This document shows, in pieces, positions 1-9,038 of a stretch of DNA of 64,000 nucleotides. The stretch spans positions 1-64,000 of the forward strand of contig JAQMWT010000189.1 in assembly GCA_029834535.1 (NCBI GenBank). The letters run 5' to 3'. Position 1 is the stretch's first letter; the number at the start of each line of letters is the position of its first letter. A program made the position numbers and the translations under genes. The notes under the pieces were generated by a model, which saw nothing but the letters and a program-made list of their open reading frames with translations, was not told the origin of the DNA and searched no databases. This DNA is from Chrysophaeum taylorii. Taxonomy: Eukaryota > Sar > Pelagophyceae > Pelagomonadales > Pelagomonadaceae.

Positions 1-219
1 GTTGTAATACGAAAGGACACAGGTAATGTGATGGATTTAGGAATAATCGTCCCATAATATTATAGAGGAGCACAAAAGCTTTGAGTTCAATAGGGGATCT
101 CATGCAAGCAAGTGGTTTTCTTGAATTAGTCAAGAATCCCAGGCGAAAGTTAGAAATGCCCTCCATTTCATCTTGACTGGGATGTTCGACTGTTTTATTA
201 GAGTGCAGACGAAGGAACA

Positions 220-1026
220 GCATAGTTAAGGTTTCAAGCTCAGTCACAGTTAAGCGCACGGATCCTGTACGACTGAAAATATTGTAGGTTTTAGGTGTGG
301 ACACGAATGGTATGTCAGGAAAGACCTGCGTCCAAGGTTCGTCGACTATTAACTTGCGACTGATGGAATTAGCGTGGTCTGCAATATCCAGAAAGGAAGT
401 GACTCGTTTATTAGGCCATGAAAGCAGATCAAGAGGGCCGGTGTTATATTTGCGTGCGACGAGGATCCATCTTTCTCTGGCTTGATAATCTCCACATAAA
501 TAGCATGGAAATCGGTCACATATGTCCACCGTATAGTGCATCGTTGAGAAGATGAGATTAGCAACTCGTATATGATCTTCATACGATGCGGAGTGTGGTG
601 GAGTCATTTCCATGAAGAGAACAAGCGGCTTTAAAAGCTCAAGTACACTTAGAGCACTTGGAACAAGGAATCATCCATATCGCGCTCGAAGGTGGAAATG
701 GATCTCCCATTGATTATGTTGCGATTTGTGCATGGTGATGTCAATTCCACTATGTCAGTGTAATATCGTGCACGTTCAACGTCCGATGCTCGATGGAGAT
801 ATGTCAAAAACTTAGGTAGGGATGGGAAAACTTCGATGGAATTACCAAAACGTCTTCGTAGCATGTGCGTGATATTGTCGTCGCTCTCAACAAGAACTTT
901 AACGTTGATGTTGATTTGCAAGTCATTAGAAGCGCAAGCCAAGAATGCAGGAGTGGACATCCCAGAGCAAAGTAAAGTTACTGTAGGTATTCGTGGGCTA
1001 GGAGATGAAGTTACTGTATGGAGCAA
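220..1026 (-). pseudogene. C5-cytosine methyltransferase-like region of B1
   Basis: Conceptual reading of the minus strand shows the ordered motifs of DNA cytosine-5 methyltransferases. Motif I-like LLCSGMSTPAF is followed by VLVESDD (acidic SAM-ribose region), an SPCTNRN segment at the place of the catalytic P-C loop, FMEMTPP at the place of the ENV motif, and YQARERWILVAR matching the Q-x-R-x-R motif VIII. The same order is seen in family A at 7,594-8,380. In living enzymes this fold transfers methyl from SAM to cytosine C5. Here it sits between the protease and the expected integrase of a retroelement, so it was probably part of the polyprotein. The copy is a fossil and broken; assignment to the MTase family is by motif order only. 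Confidence 0.7.
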
Positions 1027-1044
1027 ACGTGTTGTAACCTTGCG

Positions 1045-2376
1045 TCATACAGGAGGTGGGAAATGCTTGCGTATGTAAGGCAGCTGCGAATGCATTGACT
1101 CCAGGATGGTTTTAAGCCATGGGACGTAAATTACTCGTTCCATGAGGGTGGAATATAGTTTGAGCATTTCGCGTTGTTCATTAAAAGCACATAGTCTGAA
1201 CTGTAGTGAGCGAAGTTCCATTTTACGCGCTTTTGCTTGTTGTAGCGAGTAAATTGGTAGAGTTGGCAACAGGTTACTGAGTCTAAACAAAGTAATCTTG
1301 ACATTATCATCAATTTTACTCTGGATAGATGATTGTCCTTTAAATTCAACTCCATAAAGATGTATACCAAGTTTATCTTCTCCCCATTGAGTCATACTGA
1401 TGATGTGCAGATCGGGATCGTTATGGTCGTTTTGCTTGGGTAGAAAAAGCGCAACGTCTAGCTTTACATATCCCACATTTGGATGCTTTGGGAGAGCGGG
1501 AATGACGGTCCTTATAATCATAGCATGTGTGATTCTCTGCGTATCCGTAGCAGTCTGGATAGCAGGTGATAAGGACTCGGGTAGCTTTACGATGTGGATA
1601 GGATCAGCATAACGTTTAAAGTTAATTACATGTTGAGAAGCACATGTGTCAGCATATCCTGGCGTAGTCATTAGCGGCAAATTGTACTCGTTGTACAGTT
1701 TAAGCATTGTTGCATAACAGGCATGTGTTGAGCTTTGACCAAACACGTACTGTGTCATGAAACTTTGCGTTTGTTCGGAAGGCACAACGACGAGTGTAAA
1801 ACCAGTATTTAATTTTGGTAGCAACACAGGGGGATCTGTACCATCTTCATTATCTTCATTGGTTAGATTACTGGGGAGCTCAGAGTGCGAGGAAGTTTCC
1901 CGAGCTTGACGACGAACGATAGCATTCTGAGCTTTAGCATTTATGTGCTGCAATAGCGGCTGAGGGATGTTATCGATTTCATCATCTTTAATGGACAGAA
2001 AAGTGTGGAACATTTTCTCTGTATCAGCAGTCCCCCTCTGCTCCGCATCACTGGGGGACGCTTCAGGAGCAGATGTTTCAGTTTGATACTTTTCTTCTGA
2101 AACAAGAGATTCCTTATCGGCTTCTAAGAGGTTCGATATGGTATTGGACATAGTATCAACTCGAGATAAGTAGAGATGAACTTGGGTGGCTTCATCAGGA
2201 TCTAAGGACTGTGTCGAAGCTTGAGAAGCGGTTGTCCAGAGGGTACTCAACAAGCTTTTCATTTCCTCCTGTACCATTTTAGAGTCGGTGGAGGGATTGG
2301 GATTCGCTTCCTGTAATTTACCAAACAGGTGGCGAAGACGATCAACTTGATAAGTAGCCCGGTCCATAAGAGACAT
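1045..2376 (-). CDS. gag C-terminus / protease-like open frame of B1
   Basis: An open frame of 443 residues. The first ~150 residues are polar and low-complexity with acidic stretches, as in gag linkers. Around residues 240-260 the segment YADTCASQHVI resembles the retropepsin active-site loop D-[ST]-x-A and aligns with FDSCATISLM of family A. It is followed by a family-A-like stretch (IQTATDTQRITHAM..., then HPNVGYVKLDVALFLP). The last ~130 residues match the spacer that precedes the MTase in family A. A pepsin-like dimeric protease that would process the polyprotein is the likely role. It lies directly upstream of the MTase region. Confidence 0.6.
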   Translation of the reverse strand: MSLMDRATYQVDRLRHLFGKLQEANPNPSTDSKMVQEEMKSLLSTLWTTASQASTQSLDPDEATQVHLYLSRVDTMSNTISNLLEADKESLVSEEKYQTETSAPEASPSDAEQRGTADTEKMFHTFLSIKDDEIDNIPQPLLQHINAKAQNAIVRRQARETSSHSELPSNLTNEDNEDGTDPPVLLPKLNTGFTLVVVPSEQTQSFMTQYVFGQSSTHACYATMLKLYNEYNLPLMTTPGYADTCASQHVINFKRYADPIHIVKLPESLSPAIQTATDTQRITHAMIIRTVIPALPKHPNVGYVKLDVALFLPKQNDHNDPDLHIISMTQWGEDKLGIHLYGVEFKGQSSIQSKIDDNVKITLFRLSNLLPTLPIYSLQQAKARKMELRSLQFRLCAFNEQREMLKLYSTLMERVIYVPWLKTILESMHSQLPYIRKHFPPPV

Positions 2377-3770
2377 ATTACAGCGTGCGTTACGGTTAGA
2401 GGAAGATGAGTAGACAGGACGATCGAAGCTGGTACCTTTGACATTATAATTTGAGGGTGAACGATAGTACGACGTGTCACGGGGTGAAATTGTCGATGCT
2501 TTATCTTTTGCATTACGAAGCCAGACTGTCCAGCTACAGCGGCTAACAACGAGTAAGCGTTGTTTAGAGAGTCGTGGGATTGATGAATAGTATCCATCAA
2601 TAATACCTTAGGTGGCTTGGTAGCGGTAGTACCAGGGATGTAAGGGATCCAGGAAGCGGGTTTATCCAAGCGTCGGTTAGAAGAAAACTTTGTCTCATTA
2701 TATATCTTTAACAAGAATTCCAATAGTGGACGAACGTCGTTAGGATCAACTAGCTTTAACAATTCGGGATCGTGACTCGAGTTGTTACTAGAGCGTGTCT
2801 CGTAGAGTTTACACCATTCCAATAAAGATTGAGAATAGCGCTCGTGATCCGAGGGATTAGCATATAGACGGTAGATCTCCTCGTGAGCTTTAAGAGTGAT
2901 TCTGGAGTTATTAAATTGGATTGATGCTTCATCATTATTTAAGTGCTTTGCCTGAGATTGAAAGGCAACGAGTTGTTCGACAAATACACGGGCATACCAA
3001 TTAACATTTAGAGACATTCGATTAAACTGAAATTAAAGCCCAGTTACATCTGTACAAGACACTATCTCATAGTAATGATAGGCTAAAATCATTACAGCAC
3101 GCAATTTATTGGGATGGGCAGTAATTGCATAAATTTTCTTTAGTTGAGGCCACATAGCGAGAGCGGGCTTTTCCTGTGACTCCATATTAAAGAATGTGTA
3201 CAAGAAACCAGCATAAGTTTCGCAGTGTTTGATCCAATCGGCATTAGAGAGACCTGTAAAGGATATGTTAGTTAAAGATGAATCATACACTATTGATTTA
3301 GGGAATCGGGTATCTAATAAAGTGAGGACACGTTTGACATCCTTATTTAATTCAGGACGAACAAGGTTATACGACTCTTGGTAGTAACGTCGTTCAAGAT
3401 TATTACGGGCATCAACTGTTAGTTGATGGGAAGAGTTGACGTGCTAAATCTTTAAATGTTCGGGCAGGGCATCTTCATCAGGTAAGTTTAAATCATTAAT
3501 TTGCTCAGCTTTCCATTGAGCGAAGATGATATCAACTTCTTGTTCAAGAAGTTGATTATATTCCGGAGCATTCCGGGTGTAAGCTTCATATGAATCGAAG
3601 CAGAATAACGCGTCCACATATGGACTTGTCATATGCCTGCGAAGCGCCTCAATTTGCAAGCTCACCTTGGTTGAGTTATCTTGGAAACGCAATCCTGCGT
3701 TAATTTTATCAACGAGGATTTGTTCTTGTTTGTAGATATCCGTGGTAGATATTGTTTTGTGTTTTGACAT
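2259..3770 (-). pseudogene. gag-like region of B1
   Basis: The region begins with an ATG at 3,770 just inside the LTR/leader. Its first ~108 residues (MSKHKTISTTDIYKQEQ...) include KVSLQIEALRRH and FDSYEAYTRNAPEYNQLL, which correspond to the gag start of family A near 33,460-33,845. The following stretch keeps short stretches shared with family A (for example NWY-VFVEQ and RAVMILAYHYYE). No zinc knuckle is visible. The product would be the structural capsid-type protein. The region looks broken. Confidence 0.6.
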
Positions 3771-3794
3771 GATTGTGACCTATTAAGTGATAGG

Positions 3795-4654
3795 TTAGAG
3801 GATTGATAGACAGATTCGACACATAAGAATGAAGGGGTTTCTCAAGTGCGGGTTCTATGTACAGTGCGCTATTTTAAACGTGGGCTTATTGACAAGACCA
3901 AACAAATCAACATGCTATTTAAAACAGGGTGACTTGAGACTGAAGAATGGATTAGTTCTCGAGCAGTCAGTCTTTTGTTGGGGAATGGAAGTAAAAACCC
4001 GTACAAGTTTCCGCGGCTTGTATAGGAAACATTTTAATTTCATTAGTTATGCGGGTGCATGTGACCAGTGACCGACCCAACTCGGTCACAAACCAAATTA
4101 ACTGGTGGGCACATACCGTCACACAACAAATATGTACAGTAGACCACCGCCAAACACATTGTCGCGTTGTACTCGTGATCAGGCGTAAATTGATCACTCC
4201 ATTTAGACGTACAACACAGTTGGGCTGACACACCTACGCATCTGGGCCCATAACCTGGAGAGATTTGACCCTCTCCAGGTACATGGTAGAGACTGCGTGC
4301 AGTCTTAGGCGTGTACAGACCATTCCGCTTGCCACATGCTACTACACAAGGTAGGGCTTTAAGTCCTAACTCCTTAAGGAAATTAGGTCCCATAGAAGCG
4401 TTTACACTGACAACGAGGAACAAAGCCTCTGTTAATTAAACAGACAACCCCGTACCTGACGGTACGCACCTGGTGGCCTACTCCATGTTGGAAAAGAGCT
4501 TCAGACTGGGTTCTTCATTGTCGTGAAATATAATTGCTGAAGGGGTAAGGAAGGAAGGAAAGAGGGAAAGCCGTATTACGGAGAGAAAACCCTCGTTGTA
4601 GAGATAGGTGTGAAATGTTCCAGTGTCGCACACATAATAGTGTAGCTCTCTGGA
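3795..4654 (-). repeat. LTR (plus leader) of family B
   Basis: Sequence from the gag start to TCTCTGGA at 4,654 recurs at 36,150-36,991 in the same orientation and partly at 35,193-35,585 in the opposite orientation. In element orientation the repeat begins TCCAGAGAGCTACACTAT, directly after a purine-rich GAGGGGG stretch in the 35,193 copy, as expected for a 3' LTR after its polypurine tract. It contains a short inverted repeat around CCTGGAGAG/CTCTCCAGG. The inner boundary with the leader is approximate. Confidence 0.7.
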
Positions 4655-4678
4655 AATACATACAGAATCCGACTTGGC

Positions 4679-5035
4679 CCCCCCCCCCCAATTCCTGCTC
4701 CCCCCCCCAGAAAAAAGTTAGAAAGGGGGGGGCGAGGAGCGCTGCTGGTGACTACGACGAGCTCGTTTAGCTCCCCTGCGACTCTTGCGGCATACGGCGT
4801 GGCGCAGACGATCACTCTCGCGTTCGTCCTCGAGCGCGCGCATCGCGTCCTCGTCGCCGGCGTGCGCTTCTTCTAAACGTTTGTCGCGCCTTGCGACGTG
4901 GCGCAGACGATCAGGCTCGCGTTCTTCGAGCGCGCGCATCGCGTCCTCTTCGCCGGCGTGCGCTTCTTCTAGACGATCATCGCGCCGCTCTGCAATTGCA
5001 ATGCGCTTGGCCTCGCGTTGACGCTCGGGCATCGC
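4679..5035 (-). repeat. GC-rich tandem repeat encoding charged helix, with G/C homopolymers
   Basis: Poly-C and poly-G runs occupy 4,679-4,735. From about 4,785 a unit of roughly 115 bp is present twice. On the minus strand both units read RLEEAHAGEEDAMRALEE or a close variant, followed by (D/S)RLRH. This charged periodic pattern resembles the repeated charged arrays in front of Helitron replicases, including the one at 22,440-22,600 here. It is therefore probably a Helitron scrap rather than a host gene. From 5,035 to 5,190 I see nothing recognisable. Confidence 0.45.
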
Positions 5036-5189
5036 CGAGCGGTATGCACGAAATCCGGCGTTTCGTGCACCATGACATTCCGTTCGTTTCGGCTTATCTT
5101 CTCGTAATCAATTTTCTTGTTCCCTGCATTCGTGCCTTTTCCCTACACTGCGGCTTGTTCTTCTTAATCTTCTTTCGTTTGAACTAAAA

Positions 5190-5950
5190 AGAAAATACGG
5201 AAGACTGACAGGACACAGACGCATTAATCACCCGAAGAGCTTTAGAGATAGAAAATTCCATTTAGGGTTAGGAACACCCCCCCCCCTTAACACCACTCTC
5301 ACACTTACAACCCCAAAATCGCTGTCTCGTACACCGTGCTGCTCTTCGTGTCGTTAGAGGACAGGACGAAAGGCAGCACTACCACTGCCGCCATTCTCTA
5401 CCAGAGGCACAGTGATTTTTACTGTTCTCTAGGTTTGGACCCAGTCCGGTACTGGTAGAGAAACGTCCTCCGAAAGACATCGATCTCGATCGACGTCTCG
5501 GAAAAAGACTCAGGATTTCTAGAAAAGAGCAATCTCCTGAAGTTCCTGAAAGTTTTAAGACCGTAGTCGAGTCTCATCGCTTGCTACTGGTGAAAAAGTG
5601 TGAAAGGCAACCAACAACGCGCAAAAAGCAACCCGAAAACGATGGCGACTCACGACCCACAAGTCCCGAGTCTGGATGTAGCAACGCAATTCGCTACACA
5701 ACAAGCTCTCATTCAACAGTTCAAAGCCGATTTCTTTGCTCAGTTCGCCGCTGATTGCCAACGGCGCAAAGCTATTTTCTTGGATCAACTCGCCGCGGAT
5801 CAAGCTATTCTCAAAGCCAGAATCGCCGCTGATAAGGCTGCCGAAAGAGCCAAACACGCTGCCGAAAGAGCTGCGCTCGCCGAAAAATTCGCTGCCGCAA
5901 TCGAAGAAATCTTAAGGACTGATCCATCGGATGGGGTGCCTCAGCTATGA
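5190..5950 (+). mobile_element. 5' end fragment of an element C-type LTR retrotransposon
   Basis: The stretch TTTAGAGATAGAAAATTCC, a following TAGGGTTAG, and then ACTGTTCTCTAGGT...CCAGTCC-GGTA closely parallel the 14,640-14,880 leader of element C. The end of an LTR and a primer-binding-like GGTA(C/T)...AGAG stretch are plausible. It is followed by the start of a gag-like frame at 5,600-5,950 and then lost. It is a broken fossil fragment; the 5,190-5,600 part holds no gene. Confidence 0.5.
5642..5950 (+). CDS. gag N-terminus-like frame (coiled coil)
   Basis: The open frame 5,600-5,950 reads a short helical protein rich in Ala, Lys and Glu. Segments such as QQALIQQFKADFFAQFAADC and DKAAERAKHAAERAALAEKF have strong heptad-like periodicity. 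I take the ATG at 5,642 as the start because the sequence before it lies in the leader shared with element C. Position and coiled-coil character match the start of the element C gag at 14,910 (QELQKEIEQEARLEAKYQRD). Function beyond gag assembly is not inferable. Confidence 0.4.
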   Translation: MATHDPQVPSLDVATQFATQQALIQQFKADFFAQFAADCQRRKAIFLDQLAADQAILKARIAADKAAERAKHAAERAALAEKFAAAIEEILRTDPSDGVPQL

Positions 5951-6430
5951 ATGAGACAGGAGCCAGTAGCAGCGCAAGGTCAGGTGACAGAACGTTTGCG
6001 TGGTCGAGCAATTGAGCGTTGGACCTGAGCATCGTCTGCATAGTCTGGAACCGTGCTGTGCAGTTGGTTTGCATTGTCTCGTCTGCTACATCAATGGGCT
6101 GGCTGGTGTAGCTGGCCGTTGTGGTCTTATCTTTCGTCTTGTCATCCATTAGAGACTGCGAGATAGTACTCGTTGCTATGTGCGAGACTAGAAGTAGCGG
6201 TTGAGCAGCACTGGAGAGCTGAGTGCTTTCTTGTCTGGCAGTTGCTGTGGCTTTGGAGTTCCAGAGACACGATTGCATGGCCTCCGTCATATTCGTCATC
6301 GCGCGGCCGATGTCGTCTGCGCCGGCGTGAATTGCGACTGGAACTCCGGCTATTGCGGCGATGGCGGGGGCTCGGACTGGGCGTAGGACTATTGGCCTTT
6401 TGATCCGGGCTCTTACTTCGGTAGGTGACT
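5935..6430 (-). pseudogene. Unrecognised protein-coding scrap, minus strand
   Basis: A long minus-strand frame (5,811-6,473) reads like protein between about residues 15 and 180. It is rich in Met, Thr, Gln and Ser with stretches such as AMTNMTEAMQSCLW and SLMDDKTKDKTTT. It ends where the plus-strand family A sequence starts (about 6,430) and overlaps the gag-like frame at its other end. I suspect a gag linker of another retroelement, but there is no diagnostic motif. Confidence 0.3.
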
Positions 6431-7245
6431 TGCTTCGCCTAAACGAGCAACTCGTGTTCGCAGAAGACATCATCTATGATGTAGACGTTCATCTATCCTC
6501 GACCGAAAAGTCGTCAAACTACGTGGAGCCACAACATCATACTGTTGCTACTGCTCCCACCCCAACGGCAACTCCTCCTACTACAGATACCAAGGATGCC
6601 TCCAACACACAGGGTAATCCCTCCGATATTGTGCCTAACTTCTTTGCTGCTTCCGCCATCTCGGCTTTACCACCAGCGTTACTGTCCTCGCTATCTTCAC
6701 AGGTCCAATCTGCCCTCAACTTACCACCACAAGCCGAAACCAAAAGGGATGCCGATCATACTTCGCTATCGTCATTTGATGAAAAGCACGGCATGGCTGA
6801 TGAGGCTGACGAACCATCACCACCTGTTCAACCGATTATCATTCCAACGAATCTGCTATTGCTGGAGAACTTCTTCACAGCCAGCCTCTCCACCACTTGC
6901 ACACATTCGGAAAACGCCTTCCTCACCAACTACATGAAGGTAAACAGTGTCCCTCCACATTGTTCTTTTCTATATTTTGACTCTTGTGCTACCATCTCAT
7001 TGATGTCCACTTACGATTTTGCAATACCTAATCACATTATTCCACTGGACTCCAAATACGCGCCGATTGTTATTCAAACAGCCACTGGACAACAACGTGC
7101 CTCACACATGATGTTAACACGTAACATTGTTATTCCCCTACCAGATCATCCACAAGCTGGTTATGTTAAGATCGACTTCGCTTTATGTCTTCAGCCAGTG
7201 CACGACCGACATCTCGCTATCCTGAGAATGCTCGAGTGGAACTAG
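6430..7245 (+). CDS. gag end and retropepsin-like protease, A1
   Basis: The open frame (6,361-7,245) becomes family A sequence at LLRLNEQLVFAEDIIYDV. It runs through a Thr/Pro-rich linker and the STEKSSNY motif, then an acidic stretch. At about residue 210 comes the protease-like loop LYFDSCATISLMSTYDF, then IQTATGQQRASHMM and GYVKIDFALC, which fit the beta-strand pattern of a retropepsin. Family B has the parallel loop ADTCASQ. The enzyme would cleave the polyprotein. The same region is found at 49,412-50,120 on the minus strand. Confidence 0.65.
   Translation: MLRLNEQLVFAEDIIYDVDVHLSSTEKSSNYVEPQHHTVATAPTPTATPPTTDTKDASNTQGNPSDIVPNFFAASAISALPPALLSSLSSQVQSALNLPPQAETKRDADHTSLSSFDEKHGMADEADEPSPPVQPIIIPTNLLLLENFFTASLSTTCTHSENAFLTNYMKVNSVPPHCSFLYFDSCATISLMSTYDFAIPNHIIPLDSKYAPIVIQTATGQQRASHMMLTRNIVIPLPDHPQAGYVKIDFALCLQPVHDRHLAILRMLEWN
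6501..6521 (+). repeat. Border motif site 1 (gag/protease)
   Basis: First of five A1 occurrences of the motif GACCGAAAAGTCGTCAAACTA-type, encoding STEKSSNY just before the protease. The A2 counterpart is at 49,994-50,014 and the A3 counterpart at 31,989-32,009. Confidence 0.7.
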
Positions 7246-7553
7246 ACGAACCTGACCACTGTGTTCAATGATCGAGCTGAGCCAAAGCTCAGCGCTGTCA
7301 CGAGCCTAATTTACCTGCTCTCCCTTGTCTCACTTACAACATCGCTCGCGACAAGCAACTCGAACTTCGTTCCCTCGCATTTCCCCTCAAGCGATACCAT
7401 GAAAACAGGGATCTACTGGCATACTACAACTACCTACTCCAAAGAGTTTTACCAGATCGCCCGTGGATTCGCCCTTTGGTTCTCAATCTTCGGAAACAGA
7501 ACAAGTTTGTTCAACAAAACACGCAGCCATTAACCTGACTACTCTCACGCCCA

Positions 7554-9038
7554 GTGTTTCTCTCACAAGAGTCCAATCCCCGCAAACCCTCTGTCATGTT
7601 ACTTTGTTCTGGTTTGTCAACTCCGGCGTTCCTGTCTCAAGCCACTAATGACTTAGGCTTAAATATCAATGTAAAAGTTGTTGTTGAGTCTGATGATACG
7701 CTTGTTCGTATGTTACGCCACCGTTTCCCTACTGTATTATTATTTGAATCTCTCCCCGCCTTTATTAACCATCTTCACCTAATTTCACCAGAGGAAAGGC
7801 GCACATTCTATTGTGATATAATTGAGATCACTCCTCCCTGCACGAACAGGAATCTACTAAAACAGCATAAGACAGAAGACTTACACAGCCTGCTGGACGA
7901 TTCTCTTTTCGACAGCATGCTGTCTGTCATCAAGTTACTCCAGCCCTTGGTACTACTGGCTGAGATGACGCCTCCGCATAAGTACTGTCATCAAGACCAC
8001 ATCACAGTGGCCAACCTTATCCATGCAACACTCGATTACTGTGTCGATGTTGTTGATAGGTTCCCGACCTACCTCTGTGGCGACTACCAATCTAGAGAAA
8101 GATGGATATGCATCGCACGCAGGTATTCTACTGGACCAATTAAATTATTGTCGTGGCCTATCCTCCATCCACGCCCCTTCCTAAAGATCGTGGATGATCT
8201 ACAAGCTATTCCCAAGCGCCTTTGGCTACCTAAACACGTATCCAAAGACTGGATCCGGGTGTTCCCCGATCCTCCATATATCCCCGTTCCTAAAACGTTT
8301 GCACCTTACTCTCGCACAGGTTCTGTTCAGCTTACTATGGCTGACCTTGAATCCCTCAATATGTTACTGCTTCGCCTTCACTCACAACAGGCTCACGAGC
8401 AACGTACTCACTCTGTTCAATCCGAGTGTACTTATCATCAGCTGTGCTTTAAACGCTCCTCTATGGAGCCGCTACCCAATGCAACCTACCCTATACACGT
8501 CAAGGTTTTTACAATCCTCTATAACTTGTTTGCCAGCTTACACACTAACTCACCCACTCCTGTGTCTTATTACATAACCGTTTTCGAAACTAACCAACCG
8601 TCACACAGGTTACTACTTACAACCTCATCAACATCACACAACTCCCACTTCTTAACTGGTGGCCACCACTCTGACGGCAACCTCACCATAGAGAACGCCA
8701 CCACCAAATATCATGCTTCTATTGACGCGTTTGGAAGCACGTATACGTTCACTGCTTCCGACATTCCCCGCGACCGGGACAGGTCCATATATTTGGAGCC
8801 GTTTGTGGGTTACTTGTGGATAGTCCAAGCCCTTCCCCAAGTTGGCTCCGCTGCCACCTATGGCACCGCCATACAAAAGCTCTTGTCCAGATGCTCTCTT
8901 GTGATGCCTGGCTGCCTTACCTACAAGGCCACCGACAACTCTTTCGACTACAAGGATTCTCATTTTGCTCTGGAAGATCACCACTTATCTCATAGTCGCT
9001 ATATAGGGTACCTTCGTGGAAGTGACCGCTGGAAGTGA
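7554..9038 (+). CDS. DNA cytosine-5 methyltransferase-like domain within the A1 polyprotein
   Basis: An uninterrupted frame of 494 residues. Motifs of C5-MTases appear in order: motif I VMLLCSGLSTPAF (residues ~14-26), the acidic SAM-binding VVVESDD (~45-51), the catalytic loop IIEITPPCTNRN (~91-102, Pro-Pro-Cys), VLLAEMTPP (~135-143, in the place of ENV), YQSRERWICIARR (~178-190, Q-x-R-x-R motif VIII), and GSVQLTMADLESL (~257-269, resembling motif IX R-x-LT-x-x-E). The segment between motifs VIII and IX (~70 residues) would be a small target-recognition region. The last ~200 residues are a linker towards integrase. The enzyme would use SAM to methylate DNA cytosines; inside a retroelement it could mark element cDNA or host chromatin. 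Activity is not shown by sequence alone. Confidence 0.82.
   Translation: MFLSQESNPRKPSVMLLCSGLSTPAFLSQATNDLGLNINVKVVVESDDTLVRMLRHRFPTVLLFESLPAFINHLHLISPEERRTFYCDIIEITPPCTNRNLLKQHKTEDLHSLLDDSLFDSMLSVIKLLQPLVLLAEMTPPHKYCHQDHITVANLIHATLDYCVDVVDRFPTYLCGDYQSRERWICIARRYSTGPIKLLSWPILHPRPFLKIVDDLQAIPKRLWLPKHVSKDWIRVFPDPPYIPVPKTFAPYSRTGSVQLTMADLESLNMLLLRLHSQQAHEQRTHSVQSECTYHQLCFKRSSMEPLPNATYPIHVKVFTILYNLFASLHTNSPTPVSYYITVFETNQPSHRLLLTTSSTSHNSHFLTGGHHSDGNLTIENATTKYHASIDAFGSTYTFTASDIPRDRDRSIYLEPFVGYLWIVQALPQVGSAATYGTAIQKLLSRCSLVMPGCLTYKATDNSFDYKDSHFALEDHHLSHSRYIGYLRGSDRWK

Larger units (their letters stand above)
1..4654 (-). mobile_element. LTR retrotransposon family B, copy B1 (copia-like, MTase-bearing)
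   Basis: A minus-strand LTR element whose 3' half lies beyond the left window edge. Reading leftwards it has an LTR (about 3,795-4,654), a gag-like region (2,259-3,770), a protease-containing frame (1,045-2,376) and a C5-methyltransferase-like region (about 220-1,026). The gag start is recognisably related to that of family A (shared DSYEAYTR and KVSLQI), and the order gag, protease, MTase is the same. Integrase and RT would lie outside the window, so the copia assignment rests on similarity to family A. The copy looks broken, with several breaks. Its LTR recurs at 35,193-35,585 and 36,150-36,991. It is clearly diverged from family A, so it is a separate lineage and not a recent duplicate. 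Confidence 0.75.

Noticed and set aside
7554-9038. Bacterial restriction-modification system
   Set aside because: The MTase lies inside a retrotransposon coding region with protease and integrase neighbours and recurs with them; no restriction enzyme is present.
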